From UBA3792 sp045114775 (lineage in GTDB: Bacteria > Bacillota > Clostridia > Christensenellales > CAG-138): a stretch of 64,000 bases of DNA. Below, one piece after another: positions 1 through 6,731 of the stretch. Both the position numbers and the translations under genes were made by a program. The notes under the pieces were generated by a model, which was not told where the DNA came from, ran no database searches, and saw nothing but the letters and a program-made list of their open reading frames with translations. The stretch is taken from NCBI GenBank assembly GCA_045114775.1, contig JBGULC010000044.1:133567-197566 (forward strand), in the 5' to 3' direction. Each line of letters begins with the position of its first letter. The first letter of the stretch is position 1.

Positions 1-134
1 GGCTCTCCCCCGGCGCCGCGCGCTATCGCGCCGAGCTGACCGATGAGGAGACTGCGGACAAGGCGCTCGCAAACGAGCTCGATCCGGCGTTTACGGAGAT
101 GATCCTTTCGTTTTATGAAGAAGCGCTGCAATGA
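1..134 (+). CDS. C-terminal end of an unidentified protein, truncated by the window edge
   Basis: The window opens inside a reading frame, with codons counted from base 3, that ends at the TGA at 132-134. About 43 residues are visible, acidic and probably helical, ending FYEEALQ. No family motif can be seen in so short a piece, so I assign no function. The stop lies only 12 nt before the -35 box of the tRNA-Val promoter. Confidence 0.5.
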   Translation, partial: LSPGAARYRAELTDEETADKALANELDPAFTEMILSFYEEALQ

Positions 135-146
135 TCAAAATCGTGC

Positions 147-175
147 TTGACAATCACTTTGTGTTATAGTAAAAT
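147..175 (+). promoter_or_regulatory. sigma-A promoter of tRNA-Val
   Basis: A perfect -35 TTGACA (147-152) and a -10 TAAAAT (170-175) are separated by 17 bp. The predicted start near 182 is just ahead of the tRNA 5' end at 186. Confidence 0.8.
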
Positions 176-185
176 ATTTAAGTAC

Positions 186-262
186 GGGGATGTAGCTCAG
201 CTGGTCAGAGCGCTGTGTTCACATCGCAGAGGTCTAGGGTTCGAGCCCCTACATCCCCACCA
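186..262 (+). tRNA. tRNA-Val (anticodon CAC)
   Basis: A full cloverleaf can be folded. The acceptor stem GGGGATG pairs with CATCCCC (252-258), the D-stem is GCTC/GAGC, and the anticodon stem CTGTG/CGCAG encloses loop TTCACAT, giving anticodon CAC, which reads GTG valine codons. The T-stem is TAGGG/CCCTA with TTCGAGC in the loop. Discriminator A259 and CCA (260-262) are encoded. A separate terminator follows. Unlike the other three tRNA-type genes here, no repeat element follows it. Confidence 0.95.
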
Positions 263-267
263 GAAAG

Positions 268-292
268 AAGCACGCCGAGGCGTGCTTTTTTC
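268..292 (+). terminator. intrinsic terminator of tRNA-Val
   Basis: The hairpin AAGCACGCC/GGCGTGCTT with a very short loop is followed by a T-run, six bases after the encoded CCA. Confidence 0.85.
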
Positions 293-456
293 CATGCTGT
301 TCGTTTTTCGGAACACATCCTGTTCAAGCTTCATTCGGGTGATACTGCCGCGCAGTTCCCTCAAAAGACATTTCCGCGAACGGTCCGGCGTTCCCGGCGA
401 CACCGTTTAAATGCTGATAACGGTCGTCGGCAAAGACAGCCGTATGCACGTTCCTT

Positions 457-1316
457 TCAGGGATCTTCCCTCTTCTGCTCCTCCTGCCTTTCCGCAAAAT
501 ATCGTGCGTAGGATCTTTTGAAGCAGCGTCCGAGCTTTGCGGATTTGGGATCACGGGTGAAATCGTAAGGACCGTTGACGCGCATGAAATCGATCAGCCC
601 GATGTGAATCGCGCCGGTCGGGCAGTTGAACGAGCAGCGCACGCAGCCAATGCAGCTTTTGCCGAACCGGAATCTGCCGTCCTCGAACGTGATATTCTTC
701 GTCGGACAATTCTTTACGCATTTCTGACAGCGGATGCATTTTTGTGCGTCGACGCGAAAAAGCCTGCCGTTTCTCGGATAAAACCAATGCTCGATGCGGC
801 AGAGCGCAGAGACGATCTTTGCCGAGAGCGGCGCAGCGATCGGCGTTTCCTCTCCGTTTGCGATCCTTTTTGCCGCGTCGGGGATGCGCTTCCTTGCCGT
901 TTCCCACATCAATGACGCCATCTCATCCGTGTGTCGGAAAACCAAATTATAGGGCATGATGTAATGAAACTCGCCATTGATCCGATAGCCGTTCTTTTGC
1001 AGAATACGGATCATTTCGGCGGAGGAGTTGTCGTTCAGATGCAGCGGCTCGCCGGAGGTTTTCAGAAACCAAAGGTTCCCGCCGTCCGTGAGATTGCGGC
1101 AAAACGTTTTAGGATGCGCGGCATATTGAAACCGTAGACCGGATAGCAGAGAACGATCTCGCGCTCCTCCGCCGTCTCCGTCCCGTCGGCGATCGTATGA
1201 AGATTGACCGAAACGCCTCGTTCCGCCAGCGCCGCACAAAGCGCTTTTGCACTTTTTATCGTGTTCCCTGTTCCGGAAAAAACATAAATCCCGATCCGCT
1301 TTGTCCCTTGCTCCAT
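457..1316 (-). pseudogene. EFR1-type flavodoxin-ferredoxin protein, interrupted by one frameshift
   Basis: The intact protein would carry an N-terminal flavodoxin-like domain with an FMN phosphate loop (FSGTGNT) and a C-terminal pair of [4Fe-4S] motifs (CIRCQKCVKNCP and CIGCVRCSFNCP), typical of EFR1-family iron-sulfur flavoproteins of anaerobes. The N-terminal part is read in one frame from ATG at 1316, about 10 nt after an AAAGGA site, and hits a stop near 1062. The rest, from about LWFLKTSGEP onward to 457, lies in another minus-strand frame. The domain order stays collinear across the break near 1075-1115, so a single-base indel in an otherwise intact gene is the simplest reading. It could be a true pseudogene or an assembly error next to CTAAAACGTTTT. 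The electron partner is not known. Confidence 0.75.
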
Positions 1317-1519
1317 TGCCCCGCTGTCCTTTTGTCCCCTTGATGGCATCAGGTTACCATATCCCGCGCGCCGATGCAAGAAAGGAGCCGAAGCGAATAA
1401 TCCGCTCCGGCTTGTTGCTTAAACGTCCAGTTCCGTGACTTCCTTCGGGTCGTCATTCCCTCAAAAGCAGAAAAAGAGTACAAAACAGACAGTAAAAAGC
1501 CCCGAATCCGTTTTTTACG
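1317..1519. other. intergenic stretch with no gene seen
   Basis: I see no plausible coding frame here. An imperfect hairpin (AGCCG.AGCG / CGCT.CGGCT) lies near 1389-1416. The left border of the tRNA-associated element starts at about 1520. Confidence 0.5.
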
Positions 1520-1773
1520 TGGTGCGCGTATGGATGCCGGACTTCCCGGCAAGTGAACGACAGCGCCGCGGAGGCGTTGCGAGGGCGTTTACAACCGAGC
1601 ATGGCGACGCGCGGGAAGCATGCGACGGCACCTATGTAACGAAGCGGAGCGGAGTGGACAGCCGCAGCAAGCGTGATCGCTTGCGGAAAGGAGGAGCGGC
1701 GAAGCAAGGCGATGCGATGATTTATTTATGAAATAAAAAAAACGTCGCGAGCTCAGCGAAGCCCGCGACGACG
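1520..1773 (-). mobile_element. tRNA-3'-end-associated element, copy A (254 bp)
   Basis: Read on the minus strand it begins directly at the CCA of tRNA-Leu(UAA). First comes a hairpin with an eight-T run, then a body, then a degenerate tRNA-like 3' end in which GCGCACCACGT (1517-1527 on the + strand) repeats the CACCACGT junction. Two body blocks are identical to copy B 25 kb away: 1667-1693 equals 26690-26716 (27 nt, including the dyad GCAAGCG-TGAT-CGCTTGC), and 1579-1601 equals 26661-26683 (23 nt). Copy A carries about 60-70 extra bp between these blocks. Short open frames inside are low-complexity and I do not consider them genes. No transposase or recombinase is encoded, so any mobility would depend on enzymes supplied elsewhere. 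Confidence 0.6.
1735..1770 (-). terminator. terminator hairpin at the head of copy A, serving tRNA-Leu(UAA)
   Basis: The stem CGTCGCG/CGCGACG (1743-1749 with 1764-1770), with further pairs inside, is followed on the minus strand by eight T (1735-1742). It is the only terminator between this tRNA and downstream sequence, so the element appears to supply termination. Confidence 0.8.
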
Positions 1774-1856
1774 TGGTGCGATTGGCGGGATTTGAACCCG
1801 CAAGGTTTCCCCGACGGATTTTAAGTCCGTTGTGTATGCCGTTCCACCACAATCGC
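1774..1856 (-). tRNA. tRNA-Leu (anticodon TAA)
   Basis: The acceptor GCGATTG (5' end at 1856) pairs with CAATCGC (1778-1784). The anticodon stem ACGGA/TCCGT closes loop CTTAAAA, giving anticodon TAA for TTA codons. A long variable arm is present, as expected for leucine tRNA. Discriminator A and CCA are encoded at 1774-1777. The gene abuts repeat copy A directly. Confidence 0.95.
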
Positions 1857-1865
1857 ATCGACTCT

Positions 1866-1893
1866 ATTTTACACGCATTTCTGTGTTTGTCAA
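1866..1893 (-). promoter_or_regulatory. sigma-A promoter of tRNA-Leu(UAA)
   Basis: On the minus strand TTGACA (1888-1893) and TAAAAT (1866-1871) are spaced by 16 bp, about 10 bp ahead of the tRNA. Confidence 0.8.
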
Positions 1894-1923
1894 CCCGCTG
1901 AAGCCAAAGGATCGTGCCGATCG

Positions 1924-2517
1924 CTAAAGCGACAGGATCGCGCCGATCGTGCCCCCTGCGAGGATAAAGAACAGCGGATGGATCTTCGCGGTCTTTTTCC
2001 AGAACGCAAAGAACAGAAATACGCCGTAGATCCCGAGTTTCAGAAGCGAATACCAGTTCGCTTCGAAGCGGAAATGCACAAAATCCGCCTTTACGCCGAG
2101 CGCCGTCAGAAGCAGCGAGAAGCCCGCCGCCGTGATAAGTCCGATCGCTGCAGGACGAAGCGCTTTGAACAGGCTCTGCACGAGATGTGAATCGTAATAC
2201 TTCTTGATTGCTTTTGCGATCAGGATGATGATGATGACCGAAGGCGTAATCAGTCCGAGCGTTGCGATGATCGCGCCGGGGATTCCGCAGACGATGTAGC
2301 CCACGTACGTTGCAGCGTTGACGCCGATCGGTCCGGGGGTCGATTCCGCGATCGCAATAATGTTCGCGATCACCGCTTCGTAATCCGGCACCCAGTTGTG
2401 CGTGGCGAGCATATCGCGGATAAACGGTACGGTCGCAAGCCCTCCGCCGACCGCAAACAGACCGGTCTTGAAAAACTCGACAAACAGGATCAGGAGGTCG
2501 TACAGATAGGTCAGCAT
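1924..2517 (-). CDS. chrA: chromate transporter family protein, half-size subunit 2
   Basis: This 197-residue membrane protein has a single CHR domain, with the glycine-rich FAVGGGLATVPF motif near the N-terminus and about six hydrophobic segments. Short one-domain ChrA proteins act as pairs, probably forming a heterodimer in the membrane. The family name comes from chromate efflux, but many members have untested substrates. I chose ATG at 2517 over the earlier frame start at 2535 because it lies by the stop of the upstream partner (7-bp overlap), which points to coupled translation. It is the last gene of the floA operon. Confidence 0.8.
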   Translation of the reverse strand: MLTYLYDLLILFVEFFKTGLFAVGGGLATVPFIRDMLATHNWVPDYEAVIANIIAIAESTPGPIGVNAATYVGYIVCGIPGAIIATLGLITPSVIIIILIAKAIKKYYDSHLVQSLFKALRPAAIGLITAAGFSLLLTALGVKADFVHFRFEANWYSLLKLGIYGVFLFFAFWKKTAKIHPLFFILAGGTIGAILSL

Positions 2518-3044
2518 TTCTTCAGCCCTCCCCACGCAAGCCCGACCATCGCTGCGCCGAGCACGATGAACACGGGCGAAACGCCGCCGACTGCCACAAA
2601 CAGGAACGCCAGCAGAAACAGGATAAAGGTCGTGATGTTCGTGACAGACTTCTTGAACAGCTTATAGACCGAGGCCGTGATCAGCGCACAGACCGCAAGA
2701 CGGATGCCCGCAAAGATATGCCCCACGATCTCAAACTGCGCCAGGCTCTGCAGCGCAGCTGCAATGATCGTGATCAGGATCAGCGGCACCGTGATCACGC
2801 CGAGCGAAGCGACGATCGCGCCGGAGACGCGCTTGACCTTATAGCCCACGAACGTCGCAGTATTGATCGCGATGACGCCGGGCGTACACTGCGCGACAGC
2901 CATAAAGTCGGTCAGCTCGTCCTCCGTGATGATCTTATGGCGCTCGACAAGCTCGCGGATCAAAAGCGGCAGCATGGAATAACCGCCGCCGATCATCAGC
3001 GAACCGATCTTCAGAAACATGAGATAGAGCTTCCAGAGGCTCAT
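2511..3044 (-). CDS. chrA: chromate transporter family protein, half-size subunit 1
   Basis: This 177-residue single CHR-domain membrane protein has the motif MIGGGYSMLPLL near the N-terminus and CTPGVIAINTATFVGY in the middle. Its partner has the parallel STPGPIGVNAATYVGY. The matched motifs show that the two genes are paralogous halves of one transporter. ATG at 3044 overlaps the stop of the upstream gene (ATGA overlap), so translation is coupled. Substrate is inferred from family only; chromate resistance is not demonstrated by context. Confidence 0.8.
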   Translation of the reverse strand: MSLWKLYLMFLKIGSLMIGGGYSMLPLLIRELVERHKIITEDELTDFMAVAQCTPGVIAINTATFVGYKVKRVSGAIVASLGVITVPLILITIIAAALQSLAQFEIVGHIFAGIRLAVCALITASVYKLFKKSVTNITTFILFLLAFLFVAVGGVSPVFIVLGAAMVGLAWGGLKKC

Positions 3045-4375
3045 CCGATCCCTCCCGTGAATCCCGCGATAAACGCATAGAAATATGCAAGCCAGCCGGC
3101 AAGAAGAATTGTTGTGACCGCTGCGTCTAACCAGCGGTTTTTGATGCGTACGGCAAGCGTAATGACAAACGGCGCCGTTGCGGTAACGATCCGTGCGGTA
3201 TCGGAAACGCGTCCTGTCGCGACGATCGCGCAAACCGAAGCGACCATGAGCAGAACGAACGACGTCGAGATCTTTCCGCAGGCAAGAATGATCATCACGA
3301 CGGCAAACACAAGGCCGAGCAGCTGCGGAAGATATGTGCCGAGCAGTGTTGCGACGGTGTCGTTTCCGAAAAGCAAAGAGCGTTCCATACCCGCGTCAAG
3401 GAAGCGGAACAGCCCCGAAACACCGACGCCCGGCGTGCCGAGCGCATGCCGATAAAGAGAGAACGCATCGCCGAAGCTGATCTGCGAGTACAGCATGACG
3501 AGCACGACCCCGATCGGAATCAGGAGTACCGACAGCACGTTAAACGTCTGTCTGGCATAATAACCCTTCCTAACTTCGCGGTTTGAACGGATCCCGCCGA
3601 TCAAGTCGGATACGCAGCTTACGACGATCGGGAGGATCAGCAGCACGCCGAGCGCATGCGTCAGGACGGCAAGCATCGCAAACAGATTTGCAAGCGGAAA
3701 CTGCTTTTTTCGGATGAACAGAAGACACAGGATCGAAAGCAGCAGAAACAGCCCGTCCGGCACCGTACCCATCAGCACGAGAGAGAACGGCATCAGCAGA
3801 AAGTAGCGGACCGAGCGGCGCGCCGTTTTGCGGTCGAAATCGAGCTGCACCAGATAATACAGCGCAACGACCGCAAGCGACGTAAAGAAGTAGGAACCGA
3901 TAAAACGCGCGTGATTGAAGTTGGCCGTGACGATCCAGAAGATATTCGAGAGCCAGCCGTACAGCGGAAACGCCGTCTCGACGTGGTAAAGATCGAGCCA
4001 AAGCCGCTGGACCTCAAAGAAGGTTCCCGTGTACCCGAACAGGCGGAAATGAACGATATAGGTCAGCGGAAACTCCAAGAGACGAACGGCAAGGACGATC
4101 AGGAACAGCTTGAACAGCTCACGCGAGCCGCAGCGTCGATATGTGCGGTCGCCCTCCCGCAGAAGGTGGCTTTCCTCTTCGCCCAGAAGCATTGAGGTCA
4201 GCGCAGGCACGAGCCGCACACAGCCTGCGCCGAATAAAACAAGCAGCGCCGCCGAAAGCGCTATGGTTTCCCAGTACGCGGGCGGCGCAGCAAAGAGCGA
4301 AAGACCGTACAGCGAAGCCGGCACGGTCAATACGGTTATCTGTATACAGAGATTAAATACGTTTCTTTTACGCAC
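3041..4375 (-). CDS. multi-pass membrane protein, GT-C/PIG-V-like glycosyltransferase candidate
   Basis: This protein of about 444 residues has ten or more hydrophobic segments. A loop with WLDLYHVETAFPLYGWL and a later PFSLVLMGTVPDGLF resemble the arrangement in PIG-V and other GT-C mannosyltransferase-like proteins, where the corresponding loops hold acidic catalytic residues. That assignment is a resemblance, not a proven homology. The reading frame extends further upstream, but that part overlaps the preceding gene and has a shadow-like composition. I therefore start at GTG 4375, two bases after the upstream stop, although no strong ribosome site precedes it. It sits between the FloA accessory gene and the chromate transporter pair. 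Confidence 0.6.
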   Translation of the reverse strand: MRKRNVFNLCIQITVLTVPASLYGLSLFAAPPAYWETIALSAALLVLFGAGCVRLVPALTSMLLGEEESHLLREGDRTYRRCGSRELFKLFLIVLAVRLLEFPLTYIVHFRLFGYTGTFFEVQRLWLDLYHVETAFPLYGWLSNIFWIVTANFNHARFIGSYFFTSLAVVALYYLVQLDFDRKTARRSVRYFLLMPFSLVLMGTVPDGLFLLLSILCLLFIRKKQFPLANLFAMLAVLTHALGVLLILPIVVSCVSDLIGGIRSNREVRKGYYARQTFNVLSVLLIPIGVVLVMLYSQISFGDAFSLYRHALGTPGVGVSGLFRFLDAGMERSLLFGNDTVATLLGTYLPQLLGLVFAVVMIILACGKISTSFVLLMVASVCAIVATGRVSDTARIVTATAPFVITLAVRIKNRWLDAAVTTILLAGWLAYFYAFIAGFTGGIG

Positions 4376-4377
4376 GG

Positions 4378-4896
4378 TCAGCGAAGAGATTTCGGTTTTC
4401 CGAAAATCTCGGAGAACAGCACGCCGCGGACGATGTTGTCCGGCGTGAGGTTCAGGGATGTCCCGCCGGTCTGAAGCGCCGGAACGGCTTCCGTCTTTTC
4501 GGAACCATCGGAATCCAGCGCACACAGATCATGCTCCGCGTGCATTTTCACCTGCGTAGGTTTTCCTTCAAATCCGGAAACCCGGTTCGGAGCCGTACTC
4601 GGCTTCATCACGGCGGCATACGGCGCATTCGGCTGTGTGATCCTCGGTTGGGTCGGCTGCTGCGTCTGCAGCCGGACCGGCGGCACATATTGCGTATATT
4701 GCGGAGGCTGCACGGTTGGTTTTGGCGGTTGCGGCGTCTGCGGTCTGACGGGCGGCACTTGCGGATCGAACTGCCGCTCGTCAAACGCTGTCGCACGCTT
4801 ACGCGCTTCCTCTTGTTTTCTGACAGCCGCCGCCCGACTTGTGATCGAAATGATCACACCAACGATAATCAGCGGAAGCAGTGCAAGAAACGGCAT
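4378..4896 (-). CDS. membrane-anchored proline-rich protein of the floA operon
   Basis: The 172-residue protein starts with one hydrophobic segment (about residues 3-20), a short basic linker (AAAVRKQEEARKR), and a long Pro/Gln-rich region (about 45-90) with PPVR and QPP repeats. It ends in a compact tail (NIVRGVLFSEIFGKPKSLR). The tail looks like a conserved docking or targeting motif, while the middle is probably disordered. It begins 4 bp after floA ends, with an AAAGGA site, so it is likely a FloA-domain accessory protein. No enzymatic motif is visible and no function is claimed. Confidence 0.65.
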   Translation of the reverse strand: MPFLALLPLIIVGVIISITSRAAAVRKQEEARKRATAFDERQFDPQVPPVRPQTPQPPKPTVQPPQYTQYVPPVRLQTQQPTQPRITQPNAPYAAVMKPSTAPNRVSGFEGKPTQVKMHAEHDLCALDSDGSEKTEAVPALQTGGTSLNLTPDNIVRGVLFSEIFGKPKSLR

Positions 4897-4899
4897 AGC

Positions 4900-5907
4900 T
4901 TATTTTCCTTTCGAATCCTGATGCGGCGCAGCAGCCTTACCGATAGCCGCGCGCATCTCGGTGTCGGACATGACGTTCTTCATATTGTAGTAGTCAAGCA
5001 CGCCGAGCTTGCCTTCACGCAGCGCTGCGGAGATCGCCTGCGGAACCTCTGCCTCGGCCTCGATGACGCGGGCGCGCATGCGCTGCACCTCTGCAACGTT
5101 CTCCTGCTCCTGCGCAACTGCCATGGCGCGGCGTTCCTCCGCCTTTGCCTGCGCAATACGCTTATCGGCTTCTGCCTGGTCGATCTGGAGCTGCGCGCCG
5201 ACGTTTCTGCCGACGTCGACGTCCGCAATGTCGATGGAGAGGATCTCGAACGCGGTGCCCGCGTCAAGGCCCTTCGAAAGAACGGTACGGGAGATGGAAT
5301 CCGGGTTTTCGAGAACTTCCTTGTGGCTCGACGCAGAACCGACGGTGGTGACGATGCCCTCGCCGACACGCGCGATGATGGTCTCCTCACCCGCGCCGCC
5401 GACGAGACGGTCGATATTCGCGCGGACCGTGACCTTCGCCTTTGCGCGAAGCTCGATGCCGTCCATGGCGACCGCCGCGATGATCGGGGTCTCGATGACC
5501 TTCGGATTGACGCTCATCTGCACGGCGTTCAGCACGTCGCGGCCCGCAAGGTCGATCGCGCAGGAACGTTCAAAATCCAGAGGAATGCCTGCGCGCTGTG
5601 CGGCGATCAGGGAGTCGACGACGCGGTTCACGCTCGCCTTGCCGCTGGCTTTGCCGCCCTTAGCGAGGTAGTGCGCCTCAAGCTTGTTCATGGGGATCTT
5701 GAGTCCGGCCTTGGTCGCCTTGATCATCGGGTTGACGATGTCCGCGGCGTTGACCTTACGGATGCGCATACCGATGAGCTGGAAGATGCCGATCTTGACG
5801 CCGGACGCGCTTGCGGAGATCCAGAGTCCGAGCGGTACGAACGAGAAGAAGATGATCAGAAAGACCACGACTGCTGCGCCGATGATCCAGGGGATGAATT
5901 GTTCCAT
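4900..5907 (-). CDS. floA: flotillin-like protein FloA
   Basis: This 335-residue protein has the FloA (YqfA) layout: a hydrophobic N-terminal segment that inserts as a membrane hairpin (about 8-32), an SPFH/PHB domain, and an alanine/glutamate-rich coiled-coil region (about 230-300). FloA organises functional membrane microdomains and affects membrane fluidity and protein complexes at the cell membrane. Start ATG at 5907 follows AGGAGG. The gene sits downstream of nfeD and a small zinc-ribbon gene, matching the usual floA-nfeD partnership. Confidence 0.95.
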   Translation of the reverse strand: MEQFIPWIIGAAVVVFLIIFFSFVPLGLWISASASGVKIGIFQLIGMRIRKVNAADIVNPMIKATKAGLKIPMNKLEAHYLAKGGKASGKASVNRVVDSLIAAQRAGIPLDFERSCAIDLAGRDVLNAVQMSVNPKVIETPIIAAVAMDGIELRAKAKVTVRANIDRLVGGAGEETIIARVGEGIVTTVGSASSHKEVLENPDSISRTVLSKGLDAGTAFEILSIDIADVDVGRNVGAQLQIDQAEADKRIAQAKAEERRAMAVAQEQENVAEVQRMRARVIEAEAEVPQAISAALREGKLGVLDYYNMKNVMSDTEMRAAIGKAAAPHQDSKGK

Positions 5908-5916
5908 AGGTTCCTC

Positions 5917-6120
5917 CTAATGTAATAATTTGAGTAGGTATATAACGCCCATGATGAGCAGAATCACAGTTGGGATTGCAAGGATCAGCGCGATCCACTG
6001 CTTTCTTACGGATCTCGGATCGGCCGGAGCGGAAGGCTCCTTGTCGTCCGGAACGGCGATGCCGCATTTCGGACAGACGTCCGTGGTATACAGCACACCG
6101 CACTTCTTACAGTACTTCAT
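5917..6120 (-). CDS. small zinc-ribbon protein with one C-terminal membrane segment
   Basis: The 67-residue protein begins MKYCKKCGVLY and has two CxxC pairs (C4/C7 and C16/C19), a compact zinc-ribbon. A charged linker follows and then a single hydrophobic segment at about 43-65, so the ribbon would be tethered to the membrane, presumably facing the cytoplasm. ATG at 6120 overlaps the nfeD stop (ATGA) and the stop is 9 bp from floA, so it is translationally embedded between the two. This position suggests a role in the FloA/NfeD complex; that is inference only. Confidence 0.8.
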   Translation of the reverse strand: MKYCKKCGVLYTTDVCPKCGIAVPDDKEPSAPADPRSVRKQWIALILAIPTVILLIMGVIYLLKLLH

Positions 6121-6611
6121 TGGACGGTGATCTTGGTCCCGTCGACCGAGACGACCGTGACCTCGGCGCCTTTGTCGATGAAGGTTGCATCTGTGACGAC
6201 CGAATAGCGCTTGCCCTCGATCTCGACGGTGCCGCTCGGACGAAGCGGCGTCAGCGCGGTGCCGGTCTTGCCCCGAAGCTGCTCCAGCGAGCCGGACGCG
6301 GGCGTCAGCGCTTCGGCTTCGATTTTTTCCTTCAGAACGATCGGCGAGCGGAACAGCACGCCGTTCTTCATGGAATGCATGAACAGCACGACCATGATCA
6401 CGAGGATCGCGCCGAGCACCACCGTGACAAGCGTTGCCGTCAACGGGTTGTTCGTCATGAATTGGATGACGGAAACCGCGATCAGACATAGAACGCCGCA
6501 GATTCCGGAAACGCCGAACCCCGGCAGAAACAGCTCCGTAATCAGAAGCGCGATGCCGAGAATGCTCAGGATCAGGCATGGGATCCAAAGCGGACCGAAT
6601 ACAGCTGCCAT
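6117..6611 (-). CDS. nfeD: NfeD family membrane protein
   Basis: The 164-residue protein carries three or four membrane segments in the first 90 residues (with LFLPGFGVSG, typical of NfeD) and a C-terminal OB-fold domain (about 105-164, GKTGTALTPLRPSGTVEIEG). This is the short NfeD1b form without the ClpP-like protease domain. NfeD proteins pair with stomatin/flotillin partners, here FloA two genes downstream. Two in-frame ATGs exist; 6611 is preferred because it lies 7 nt from GGAGG, whereas 6617 overlaps the site. It is the first gene of the operon. Confidence 0.9.
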   Translation of the reverse strand: MAAVFGPLWIPCLILSILGIALLITELFLPGFGVSGICGVLCLIAVSVIQFMTNNPLTATLVTVVLGAILVIMVVLFMHSMKNGVLFRSPIVLKEKIEAEALTPASGSLEQLRGKTGTALTPLRPSGTVEIEGKRYSVVTDATFIDKGAEVTVVSVDGTKITVQ

Positions 6612-6638
6612 AGCCATACCTCCTTTTGATCTGTATAC

Positions 6639-6667
6639 AGTATATCATATCTTCGTATTGATGAAAA
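6639..6667 (-). promoter_or_regulatory. promoter of the nfeD-floA operon
   Basis: On the minus strand TTTTCA (6662-6667) and TATACT (6639-6644) have a 17-bp spacer. It is back-to-back with the promoter of the cation transporter gene. Confidence 0.6.
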
Positions 6668-6681
6668 GTGTTTTTTTGCAT

Positions 6682-6710
6682 TTGTTTTTCTGCACTATTG
6701 GTGCTATAAT
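6682..6710 (+). promoter_or_regulatory. promoter of the cation diffusion facilitator gene
   Basis: TTGTTT (6682-6687) and an extended -10 TGCTATAAT (TATAAT 6705-6710) have a 17-bp spacer and lie 22 bp before the start codon. Confidence 0.7.
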
Positions 6711-6731
6711 AGCAAAATAAGGAGCGCTATT

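Noticed and set aside
1062..1239. Programmed ribosomal frameshift in the EFR1-type gene.
   Set aside because: No slippery heptamer with a following pseudoknot or stem is evident at the junction, and family members are normally single-frame. A plain indel is simpler.
1589..1858. Open frames inside the elements (also near 26588-26882 and 56266-56511) give related peptides around LLSASDHACCGC.
   Set aside because: The similarity follows from DNA repeat identity. The frames lack ribosome sites, cross terminators and tRNA sequence, and differ in length between copies. I treat them as spurious.
4531..5925. Long open frame (464 codons) on the plus strand opposite floA.
   Set aside because: It is the antisense shadow of floA and its neighbour, with arginine/histidine-rich composition and no domain.
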